In this document: positions 40,290 to 48,477 of the stretch, one piece after another
Layout: each line of letters opens with the position of its first letter
How positions within the stretch are numbered: the stretch's first letter is position 1
Assembly: GCA_012862575.1 (NCBI GenBank)
Contig: BLSF01000003.1
Location: forward strand, 1,054,001-1,118,000
DNA length: 64,000 nt
DNA from: Parietichytrium sp. I65-24A
Lineage: Eukaryota > Sar > Bigyra > Thraustochytrida > Thraustochytriidae
Reading direction: 5' to 3'
The notes under the pieces: generated by a model
Databases searched by the model: none
Seen by the model: only the letters and a program-made list of their open reading frames with translations
What the model was told of the DNA's origin: nothing
Program-made: the position numbers and the translations under genes

Positions 40290-42176
40290 ATGATGCAACA
40301 GCGTGAATCCTCTCTCCAAAGCGATGGCGCAACAGTGCGGGCAAAGGAGCTCCAAGACGCGGTTCGCACGGAGCCCAGTCAGTACGGCGAGCGAAGAGTT
40401 GTTGATGGCTCGGAGGCAGTCGCAAACTCACACTACGCAGGTGGCGCTGCAGTGGATCTGGTGAACCAAGCTGGGATTTACGATGGTGACGATGCTGGCG
40501 ACCAACAAGAGAACGACGATGAGGAGGAAGTATTTTCCAATCCAGTCTTTATCAGTATCAGGGAAGGTGTCGAGAATTTCGAAAAGCTCGCTTGCGAGCA
40601 CGGCTGGAACGTCTTGATTCCGTCACTGGCTGGATTAGCCGAGGCGAACATGCTCCCTGGTGATCAGCCGTATCCTAAAAAGTTCCTGCAGAAGCATGTC
40701 ATCTTTCAGTCGCCATATTTGAAGAGCGAATATGTGACATTCGGCGGGGATCGGTTGACAATGGAGCCCGGTGCCGTGCTCGTTAAATCTTCTGGTCCGA
40801 ATCCCGGAAGGCTGCTGAAAAAGCTTTTTATTATACGAGAGGAGCCAATGTTTTTCAGTGGGCACGGCTCCTACAAGGCTTTATTGGTGGACAAACCGAT
40901 GCATTTTGACAGACTTCGAGAAAGTCAGACGAGTTCACAAAGGCAGCCAGATGTCTCCACTGCACTTCTTTCTCCCGAAATGCACGGGTTCTTCAGCGCA
41001 GTGCCAACTTTTCCTGAAGACGGAAAGCCAATATTTGACGAGCAACGATCAGTGGAAGATTGGATGCTCATATTAAACAGAGATCCGAACAATGGCGTTG
41101 CGTTGCGATACTTGGAGGAGTTTACCGAGAATCTCAAGCGGAGTTACGTTTTGGTGGCTAACAAGGTAGGTGTAAGCGATTTTGTGCGCAAGATGGGCAC
41201 CGGTGTGTCCAGAGCGCTTGAGCTATTGCTAGAGCGCAATCCGCAAAGGTATGGGCCCGCCGCAAAAAGTAAGCGGTATGCTCTTGTACTCCGGCAAGCT
41301 CTCGAGGCCTATGCGTACCTTGGAGTCCACAACCTTGTTTTTCAGTCTTTGGTCAAGTTTTACGAAGACGACGAGATGCTCTTGCGCAAGCAGCTGGCTC
41401 TGAAGAGAGAAGGCGTTGCGAGCCTTGTGTTGGGGCGGACAAGCAAGGAATTTTTCCAGGAATTAAATCAAAGACATGGACCACTTGCAAAGTTGCAATT
41501 CCTTAGAGATTATCTCGTCGCATCGACCAAAGAAGCAGAGGAACTCAATGCGGACGAGATCTTGAATACGCTCGTGGAGCGCATGTTGCATATTCCGAGC
41601 GCGGCGCAGGTAGATTTGCTGGCAAACGTCCAGTACATTCGGAATTTTTGTGTAAGCGCTTACCCTAATAACCTGCACTATCTTGCATGTCAGTTTCACG
41701 CTGCTGTATGCTTCGTTGCGGATGCACAAATCGAAGACATCGCGGCAGAATCCGGTTCAACAAAACCGCAAATAATTGCCCACCCTACCATAACGCGGAA
41801 GTTAAGGGGAAACTCGGAATTTTCCAGGTTGGGTGAGACGCACGGGATACATTCTCCTCATTCTTTTCTTCGTCGTGGCAGCGTGAGTAGCAAGCACGTG
41901 CAGTTCAGTGACATGAGTATCAGTGGATTTCGAAGTTCCGTCAATTCGCCGCGTCCCGCGTCTGGTTCTGCGAGCTCACTAAGTGGGCGTGCTGAATTTC
42001 AGCTCGGTTCTGGGAGCGACGACGAAGAAGATAGCGACGATAGCAGCGGTGACAGCTCTTCAGAGACGGATTCAGAGAGTGGAGCGGAAGAGGACGCCCG
42101 TCAGTTGGGGGGATTCCTCAGCGCGCTGCAGAGCTCGAGTGCAGACGTAGTGACTTCCTCGAGCCCATATCTTTGA
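40290..42176 (+). CDS. VPS9-domain protein resembling the N-terminal half of VARP/ANKRD27
   Basis: 628 residues. The first folded part (about 75-210) follows the VARP N-terminal domain in order: an N-P-V-F block, H-G-W-N-V-L-I-P, then G-G-D-R-L-T-M-E-P-G-A-V. Residues about 300-480 fit a VPS9 GEF domain for Rab5/Rab21-type GTPases: H-N-L-V-F-Q-S-L-V-K-F-Y-E-D-D, then H-G-P-L-A-K-L-Q-F-L-R-D, L-L-A-N-V-Q-Y-I-R-N-F and a closing Cys/Ala helix. The usual catalytic D-D-L-L-P stretch reads A-Q-V-D-L-L-A here, so activity is uncertain. The animal protein continues into ankyrin repeats; this one ends in a Ser-rich acidic tail. Two adjacent ATGs (40290 and 40293) are possible starts. Confidence 0.6.
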   Translation: MMQQRESSLQSDGATVRAKELQDAVRTEPSQYGERRVVDGSEAVANSHYAGGAAVDLVNQAGIYDGDDAGDQQENDDEEEVFSNPVFISIREGVENFEKLACEHGWNVLIPSLAGLAEANMLPGDQPYPKKFLQKHVIFQSPYLKSEYVTFGGDRLTMEPGAVLVKSSGPNPGRLLKKLFIIREEPMFFSGHGSYKALLVDKPMHFDRLRESQTSSQRQPDVSTALLSPEMHGFFSAVPTFPEDGKPIFDEQRSVEDWMLILNRDPNNGVALRYLEEFTENLKRSYVLVANKVGVSDFVRKMGTGVSRALELLLERNPQRYGPAAKSKRYALVLRQALEAYAYLGVHNLVFQSLVKFYEDDEMLLRKQLALKREGVASLVLGRTSKEFFQELNQRHGPLAKLQFLRDYLVASTKEAEELNADEILNTLVERMLHIPSAAQVDLLANVQYIRNFCVSAYPNNLHYLACQFHAAVCFVADAQIEDIAAESGSTKPQIIAHPTITRKLRGNSEFSRLGETHGIHSPHSFLRRGSVSSKHVQFSDMSISGFRSSVNSPRPASGSASSLSGRAEFQLGSGSDDEEDSDDSSGDSSSETDSESGAEEDARQLGGFLSALQSSSADVVTSSSPYL

Positions 42177-43249
42177 TTTACATTGAATCCAGTCTGCTAG
42201 CTAGTAGCTTCCGGGATGCTGACGGAACTAGCTATGACCAAGAGCATCTCAAATTTAGTAATGCTGTAATCTGGTCTTGTTTCAAACCAGACAAATCAGT
42301 TGGTGGATTATCTCCGTTTCGTTGTCTCAATTGCTTTTGAAAACATAAGCATGGCAATGTACCCATCGTATCAACATGTATCATCTTGGTTCGCTTGAAC
42401 AAGTGAAGGAAAAAAAATTACACCTTACGAGTGGAGAATAAGCGTTGCAATAAATGTTGTAATAGTACCGTGACATTGGCTAGGGTTTTGATTCCAATCT
42501 ACTACAGAGTCTACCGAATGTCTATTGAGGATAGACCCAGGTACCTCTGCCCCTTTCGTTCTTCTTATATCGAACTAGCTAGGCCCGCTTCTCTGTTACC
42601 AACACGAAGCTATCGTAAGGTCCATTACAACCCAATAAGATTCCTGTCGTACCAGGCTTAGTAGCAGTCAACTACAAGCCCAAAAGTGGATGAAGCAGTG
42701 TGAGGGAATGTGAGGGAGGGGAGGGTCAAGTTCACAACAGAAAAGAGATAGAGGAGATAGAGGAGATAGAGGAGGAACGCGGCAACAGACCGAGAGGAGG
42801 CGCACTCGAAGCTACGCAGTTGTACTTTCGTAGTGTCGGAAGAGCGGCCTTCGCTGTGGAGCTCAGCCCCACCTCTATTTTTTTTTTGGTAACTCTGCTG
42901 CGGGCGCTAGCAGTCAGAGTGCTCGGAGAGCTGTGACCGCGCGCGACCGTGCGACTGCGCGACTGTGTCATATCGCCGTGGTGCTGTGGGCCAAGGGTCG
43001 CCACAAGAGAGAGGCGCGAGGGCTGAGATCGTCCGAAATTGCAAGTCTGTGCGGTCGCTGTGGTGACGGCGGTTCGGCGTGTCGTCAATTCCTTCTGAGG
43101 CTGCGCTTTGGAGAAGCTTCTTTTTTCCCTTTTGTGCAGGTCGAGGCGGCCGTGGGCATACGTTTGGGGCACTACGATGCAAGAGGCCTGAGCTCAGCAA
43201 ATAAATCTAGAGTTCATTCCGCGGACCTGGAAACGAGGGTGGCAGCAAG
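42177..43249. other. Intergenic region upstream of MED12
   Basis: 1.07 kb between two plus-strand genes. It has GCTAGCTAG at about 42198 and 42577, a 9-bp tandem repeat at 42745-42771, a T-run at about 42880-42889, and G/C-rich sequence from 42940 on. Open frames here (up to 146 codons) run in both directions over simple sequence and are not accepted. Confidence 0.45.
42745..42771 (+). repeat. 9-bp tandem repeat (GAGATAGAG), three copies
   Basis: Three exact copies followed by GAGGAGG, about 480 bp upstream of the MED12 ATG. Confidence 0.85.
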
Positions 43250-45088
43250 ATGAGCGGAGAGCAGTCACTGGCGAAAGCAATTGGATTTGACTTTCAGTAT
43301 ACTAGATATCCGCGCGACCTTGAGCCGAGTTTGTCCGCCTCTCTAGGGATCCCAGGCTATGAACGTGCACCATTAGAGGAGAGCGAGCTTGTTCCGGAAA
43401 CCAAGAATATCGCGGATCAGGAAGGATATGTAGCGCCAGGACTGCACGATGAGTTCAAGTCATTCTTCAACGAGATTTCGATGCGATCAAGGCAGGACAA
43501 CGAGTTTTTGCCTGGATTGTCGCGTTCGCTCGAGAGTGCATTCGACGCATGGGAGGAGGAGCGGTCGAGTGAGGTCGTCTACCGCACAGATGGGCTGAGC
43601 AAATTCTTGCCCAGATTAATCGTGGTGGAGCCTGGGCAAGAGCAAGGGTTCATAAAACACATTGCTCACGAAGGCACGCGCTTCAAGAGCTTGATAGAAG
43701 ATTCGGAAAGGATACCGGTGATTAGGTTTATGATTGGCGACAACATGCAAGCAGTAAGGAAGAAGCTGCATCCACTCGCATCGGTGATAGTTTGTAACGC
43801 AGAGCCCGAAATTAGACTATCTGCGGTGCACGCTGGGTGGATGGTTCGCCTGAACTTTATCAAACTCGCATCGGAGGTGAGAGAAGGGCGGAGGATAGAT
43901 TTACGAGAAACGTGGACCTTGGCGTTGCTAGATTTCTTCTTCAAGACTTTGGGCGACGTGACAGAGCCCGTGGAGCGCTCGAGTAAACCAATGTTACCAT
44001 TTAACGGAATTGGCCAACGGAATGCGGCAATAAACAAGGCGCTTAGTATCAAGATATCTGCAAAACAAATGACTTCAAAGGTGAACGTCAACGAGAAGAA
44101 GTTGGCCATCTGGGAGTACGTTTCTTCTCTCGCACAATATCACTTCGAGGGCGAACTAATTGACCGCAGGCTTTTCCTGCAGAAGCTCCTCCAGGAGATG
44201 CACCGGATGCACATGTCTTCGGGTAAGCAGGGTCCGCTGCCGCTGTGCATGTGCTACTTCTTGGTCCGCAAAATCCTTGCCTACGCCCCGTTCATGTCTC
44301 GTGATCAGCTGTATTCGTTTTATGTTCTGCTCTCTGTGAACCTTAATCTGTTGTATTGGGCCGTCCCGCGCGAAGGCAAAGAGAACATTCAGTCTGACCC
44401 GTCTTACCTTCCTTTTGTATCCCTGTTACACGATGCTGTTGAGTTTGTGGAGGAGGTAACTCCCAAGAGTCTGTTCAAATCCTGGGAACGCGAAGGTTTC
44501 GGCATGCATGCGATGGCCAAACTTCTGCAAGGCCAACAGCGTGGTATGCTGCAGTCGCAGCAGCAAGTGCGTGACGTTGCTGGAGAAATATTTGACACCC
44601 AAGTCGAGGACAATTCGACTCACTTTCCCATCTTTGACCACGTCAATCGAGTGAAGGGTTTGAGAAGAAGTGCAACGGTTTACTCCACTAGAGGTGGTCG
44701 TAAAGGAAGAGCTCGCGTCAATTGGGCACATGTTGTCGCGCTTCACTCATCAGCTGAATTTCACAGGGATGAAGACGAAAATACTGATTCCGGTGGCGTT
44801 AGTCCAAGCGGTGCTCGGCGACGTGCAAGACCAGGCACTCCGGCGGCACAGGCTCTCGGCGGGAGTGCAACTCCCGGTCCAAGTACATCTTCGGGAGCTG
44901 TGGCTGTGGGAGGCTCCGGATTTGCTTCCGACCCAAACGCAGACCCAAGTTCAAACAGCACCGATCCCTGGTATAAATTGGAACTAATAGGCAATACTCA
45001 GTCGCTTCATGAGCTTTTGAGAAATGCCAAGAAAGTCTTGCGCAAGAAGGTAGTTCGTAAAACGCAGCAGCATGCCGCCACAACCTAA
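43250..45088 (+). CDS. MED12: Mediator kinase-module subunit MED12, short form
   Basis: MED12 activates CDK8/cyclin C and links it to core Mediator. This 612-residue protein has the N-terminal MED12 pattern: Y-P-R-D-L-E-P near residue 20, then H-A-G-W-M-V-R-L-N-F-I-K-L, a W-T-L-A-L-L-D-F helix, W-E-Y-V-S-S-L-A-Q-Y with F-E-G-E-L-I-D-R-R-x-F-L, and L-P-L-C-M-C-Y-F-L followed by Y-A-P-F-M-S-R-D-Q-L-Y. These correspond in order to the animal motifs (R-A-A-W-L; W-D-Y-T; G-M-L-D-R; L-S-R-R-L). The C-terminus is Gly/Ser/Pro-rich and disordered, with a basic end. Animal MED12 exceeds 2000 residues, so this protein keeps only the kinase-activating N-terminal part. No stop or splice anomaly is seen. 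Confidence 0.68.
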   Translation: MSGEQSLAKAIGFDFQYTRYPRDLEPSLSASLGIPGYERAPLEESELVPETKNIADQEGYVAPGLHDEFKSFFNEISMRSRQDNEFLPGLSRSLESAFDAWEEERSSEVVYRTDGLSKFLPRLIVVEPGQEQGFIKHIAHEGTRFKSLIEDSERIPVIRFMIGDNMQAVRKKLHPLASVIVCNAEPEIRLSAVHAGWMVRLNFIKLASEVREGRRIDLRETWTLALLDFFFKTLGDVTEPVERSSKPMLPFNGIGQRNAAINKALSIKISAKQMTSKVNVNEKKLAIWEYVSSLAQYHFEGELIDRRLFLQKLLQEMHRMHMSSGKQGPLPLCMCYFLVRKILAYAPFMSRDQLYSFYVLLSVNLNLLYWAVPREGKENIQSDPSYLPFVSLLHDAVEFVEEVTPKSLFKSWEREGFGMHAMAKLLQGQQRGMLQSQQQVRDVAGEIFDTQVEDNSTHFPIFDHVNRVKGLRRSATVYSTRGGRKGRARVNWAHVVALHSSAEFHRDEDENTDSGGVSPSGARRRARPGTPAAQALGGSATPGPSTSSGAVAVGGSGFASDPNADPSSNSTDPWYKLELIGNTQSLHELLRNAKKVLRKKVVRKTQQHAATT

Positions 45089-45949
45089 GTAGCGCCCTCG
45101 TGCAGCAATAGCAGCATTCTGAGAGTTTCGTGAAGTCTCCGACATTCTTCGACCGTAGAGTGACTTACGGCAGCGCCTGTGAGGTGCTGATCTTCATAAG
45201 CTCTTCTTCAGCAGGCGCTGAGTAGCAACACCCCTCTCTGAAGCGGTTTAACGGTGACGTGAGTATCGAGTGGAAAAATGCACTCGCTTTCCGCTATTGA
45301 TGCTAAGATTTGCGCACACAACATTCACCTTCTTGAGCGTTGCTTCCTCACCCGGCCTTAACAGAGGAGCACCTGATCTTTTCTTATGTGCGTGTGCGAT
45401 TCTATTCAGCTTTCTCTATCCTGTGCTCTGACCAGACAGACAGACGGGCAGAGAGAAACGGTGAGGTGAACTTGCCAATGTGGTCAAAGCTCGCTCTTTG
45501 CTGATCGAGAATTGGTCGTTGACTTCCGCGTTTTTTTTTTTTTGGGGGGGGGGGGNNNNNNNNNNNNNNNNNNNNNNNNNNNNNNNNNNNNNNNNNNNNN
45601 NNNNNNNNNNNNNNNNNNNNNNNNNNNNNNNNNNNNNNNNNNNNNNNNNNNNNNNNNNNNNNNNNNNNNNNNNNNNNNNNNNNNNNNNNNNNNNNNNNNN
45701 NNNNNNNNNNNNNNNNNNNNNNNNNNNNNNGGGGGGGGGGTGAATAAAAATGAATGAAAGAAATGTTCTCGAGGAAACTGCAATTCTATTCTCTCGTTCA
45801 TTGATTAGACGTAATTGTTTTTCCATTCTTATCTATTTTTTTTAGTCTAAAGTAGAGAGTCAAGCGGATCATAGCAATACAAAGACATGAATGCACGAAG
45901 TGCGCAGGCGTGCAATCTAGGAAAGGAGAACGCAGAGGGCACGAGATGT
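45089..45949. other. Convergent intergenic region with assembly gap
   Basis: 861 bp between the MED12 and derlin stop codons. It contains the gap with flanking homopolymers. Apart from that I see no gene; frames reported across the gap consist of unknown bases. Confidence 0.5.
45531..45740. other. Assembly gap of 175 N flanked by T13-G12 and G10 homopolymers
   Basis: Thirteen T (45531-45543) and twelve G (45544-45555) lead into 175 N (45556-45730), and ten G follow (45731-45740). The gap therefore lies inside a G-homopolymer or G-rich repeat that could not be sequenced or collapsed in assembly; its true length is unknown. Confidence 0.95.
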
Positions 45950-46768
45950 CTAATCATGCCCGAGTGCGCGCCCGCCGCCACCCCACCGATGCACACCACC
46001 AGCTATGTTAACAAGTTACAAATGAAAATTCAAGTGAGATCCAAGTTCGCAGAGCAGAATTAACTGCGGTAAATATTCGGCTCAGAACTTACGGTTTTGT
46101 TGGTTGATGGTTGCAGGTGCTGCGCGCTGTCCGGTCAAATTGTCCACCAAACGCACAAGCCAATCGGGTGTGTGAACAATTGTCTTTTGCGAAATGCGAG
46201 GAAACACTTCCGCAGCATAGTAGTAAACGTGCCCAACGAAAACCCCAATGAGGTCAAGAATTGGGGACTGCCCGATAAGAACATTAAAGGCGATGAGGGC
46301 CCAGGGCAAATGGGCCCCCTTGAATCGAAAGCCCCAGATTGAAGTTGGGGACTCTGGGTTCTTCTTGCTCCAAAGATAGAGGACAGCAAACGCCAAGGGG
46401 GATCCAAGGAAAGCAAGCTCCATAAACCACGCAATCACAAGGAGTGCGCTGCCCATGATTAAAAGTGCGTACAAATAGTCCGCAGAGCCGCCGTAAGGGG
46501 TCTTGAATGGATCACTCTCCATAGCCGACGAGAACCTCACCAACAGAAACATCTGGATAAGAAAGTTGAAGCTAAACTTGCCAAAGAAAAGAAAACAAGT
46601 GAGCAGTCTCCATATCTCGAAGTTTTCCATAATTATGCCGGGGTGGAAGAACAATTTCTGCGCCGGAATAGTGTTGAATGACACCAGTGCGGTGCAAACC
46701 ACCGACGTCCCCAGCCAAGCCCTGGTCAGGGGTGGAAGCGCCTCCCACATCTCCTGAGGCGACGACAT
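45950..46768 (-). CDS. DERL1: Derlin, ER-associated degradation channel subunit, two exons
   Basis: Rhomboid pseudoprotease of the ER membrane that, with HRD1 and p97, moves misfolded proteins to the cytosol. Exon 1 (46768-46093) encodes the membrane core: M-W-E-A-L-P-P-L-T-R-A-W, the W-R motif in E-I-W-R-L-L-T, N-F-L-I-Q-M, five to six hydrophobic helices, and G-Q-S-P-I-L-D-L-I-G-V-F-V-G-H. Exon 2 (46002-45950, 53 nt) joins in phase 1 across a 90-nt GTAAGT-AG intron and adds a 17-residue tail with H-R-W-G-G-G-R-A-L-G, the SHP box that binds p97/CDC48. Without the splice the frame ends at R-K-F and lacks this motif. Total 242 residues, typical for the family. DERL1 versus DERL2 is not resolved. 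Confidence 0.88.
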
Positions 46769-47549
46769 TTCCCTCCTCCTTAGAAACACACCTGAAAGAC
46801 GACGCAGAGGACTCTATCCCGCCTGATGACTGACACCGAAACCCAGCCTTGCGCCAAGCAACAAGAGAACTCCCCTGACGCTTCTTCAGTAGTCTGAGTG
46901 CCGACGACTTGGGAAGCTGACTCACAGTCACACAACAACAACACACCAACGTCGCAGCAATTCTTTAGAATTAGAATTCGGGAAATCTGCCAACTTGTCC
47001 ATCATCATTCTACAGATACCTACTGCCGTCCTTAACGGGCTGCTAAAGGTGAAGCGCTCCATTCGTCAGAGATTGGATGTAGTTGTAGTCGTATCCATAA
47101 CCATAGTCGAAGTCTTATCTCTCCAGGTAATAAGCAGGTAGTACTAACGACCATCTCGTTGCTGTGTTTGCAGTGCTCGAAATCGATGAGGTCTGTGCCT
47201 TTTGCCGTCGGTGCTGGGTGCTGGTGCTGGGTCCTGAGTCCTGGGTCCGGGCAAAGCGAAGGGAATTTGTTCATTTGGCTGCATCCGTGTCTTTATCCTT
47301 CGTGTCAATTATTAGTGGGTCAAAGATTAAGGGAGTAGATCAACTCATCCTGGTGGCTCCATTTCACGGGACCTAAGCAAAGACAACTGGCCCAATGGCG
47401 ATACGAAAGGAATCGCAACGCGGACCAGGTTTATTGGCGCGATGAAAAGCAAAGCCAAAGCTAGGAATCAGAATCGCTAAGCGCAAAAGCGCAAGAATAG
47501 ATCAATCCACCCTCTTGAACTGGCAGATGAGAATGGGACATTAAGCCCC

Positions 47550-48002
47550 ATGATGTGGAGTGCTCAATGGAAGCGGTGCAAGCACCAGTTTCATCGATGG
47601 GATATCCTCGAGCGCTCCTCAGGCCCAAACATCATTGTGTCCCGACTTTGCACCAAAGCCGGGGTTCAAGCCACAGCACCTGAACAAGACCATTTCATCA
47701 GGAACCGCATTGCACACTTTGTTTCGACGTCTTTCGTAGCATTTGTGCAGAGAACGACAGCCAGCATCAAGCGCGTTGCGCAATCTGCAGATGGAAGAAT
47801 TTTGTTTGTCAAACCGGATTGTCTCTCCATTATCGCTGCGGACACTCATTTTGGTGCGGAACCAGCAGTGGAGGTAAATGTACACTATAAACTCCCCCGG
47901 GCGGATGTTCAGTGTTTCGCAGTTCCCTGCCATAGTGGGGTAAGTGTTTCAGTTAACACTTCTGCAAGATCGGTTCCTGGGCTAGCTAGCCATCTAAAAT
48001 AA
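47550..48002 (+). CDS. Uncertain ORF, 150 codons, overlapped by a 104-codon antisense ORF
   Basis: Not recognised. The plus frame has a reasonable composition with V-x-V-x-V-N strands near the end. The opposite frame (47933-47619) is also open and Cys/Arg-rich. At most one is real and neither shows a domain. The region is well separated from the neighbours, so a small gene or a decayed one is possible. Confidence 0.2.
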   Translation: MMWSAQWKRCKHQFHRWDILERSSGPNIIVSRLCTKAGVQATAPEQDHFIRNRIAHFVSTSFVAFVQRTTASIKRVAQSADGRILFVKPDCLSIIAADTHFGAEPAVEVNVHYKLPRADVQCFAVPCHSGVSVSVNTSARSVPGLASHLK

Positions 48003-48301
48003 CTAAGGCTATCTTACGAATGAAGAGATGTCATCCAGTATAGTCCTAGGTACCTCTACGTTTAGTGGCAATCATGGGAGAAAAGTAGATATGCTAGCGG
48101 AAAGCTTAGGGGCACGTGGAGTGAGAAGTAACGAATCAACTCTAGACTCGGCTAGTCTCGGCTACTAGCTCTGCCAGCAGGCAGTTTCAGTTTCAGATCA
48201 GAACAGAAAATTTGGATACCAGAATTCAGAAGTATTCGGCGCCGTACTCGAGTACCGGTACACGTACGTACGACGGCGTGGCACGCACTTGCAGCGACGC
48301 G

Positions 48302-48325
48302 GAGAGAGAAAGAAAGAAAGAGAGA

Positions 48326-48364
<39 letters not shown>
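48302..48364 (+). repeat. GA/GAAA microsatellite in the PLC leader
   Basis: 63 bp of GA and GAAA units (pure GA over the last 30 bp), ending about 113 bp before the PLC ATG. It makes a long Arg/Glu open frame joined to the PLC frame through a TTG; this is not taken as coding. Confidence 0.9.
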
Positions 48365-48367
<3 letters not shown>

Positions 48368-48477
48368 GAGAAGTGTGTAAGAGGGCCCAGACAAGCGATA
48401 GACTTGAGGGTGTTGGTGGTGGAAGCTGTTGGGCAAGGGGCGAGGTAGCGCAGAGTATTTGCGATTTGAGCTCTAGA

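Larger units (their letters stand above)
46769..48477. other. Divergent intergenic region between derlin and PLC
   Basis: 1.7 kb, holding both promoters. It includes GGTGCTGGGTGCTGGTGCTGGGTCCTGAGTCCTGGGTCC near 47208-47248, GCTAGCTAGCC at 47983, GAGTACCGGTACACGTACGTACGACG at about 48249-48274, and the GA tract of the PLC leader. One pair of overlapping opposite frames (about 47550-48002) is listed separately. Confidence 0.45.

Noticed and set aside
45416-45826. ORFs spanning the N gap
   Set aside because: Most of their length is unknown bases and homopolymer.
48289-48477. N-terminal extension of PLC rich in Arg-Glu repeats
   Set aside because: It starts at TTG and translates a GA microsatellite; the M-G-C start downstream is the sensible N-terminus.
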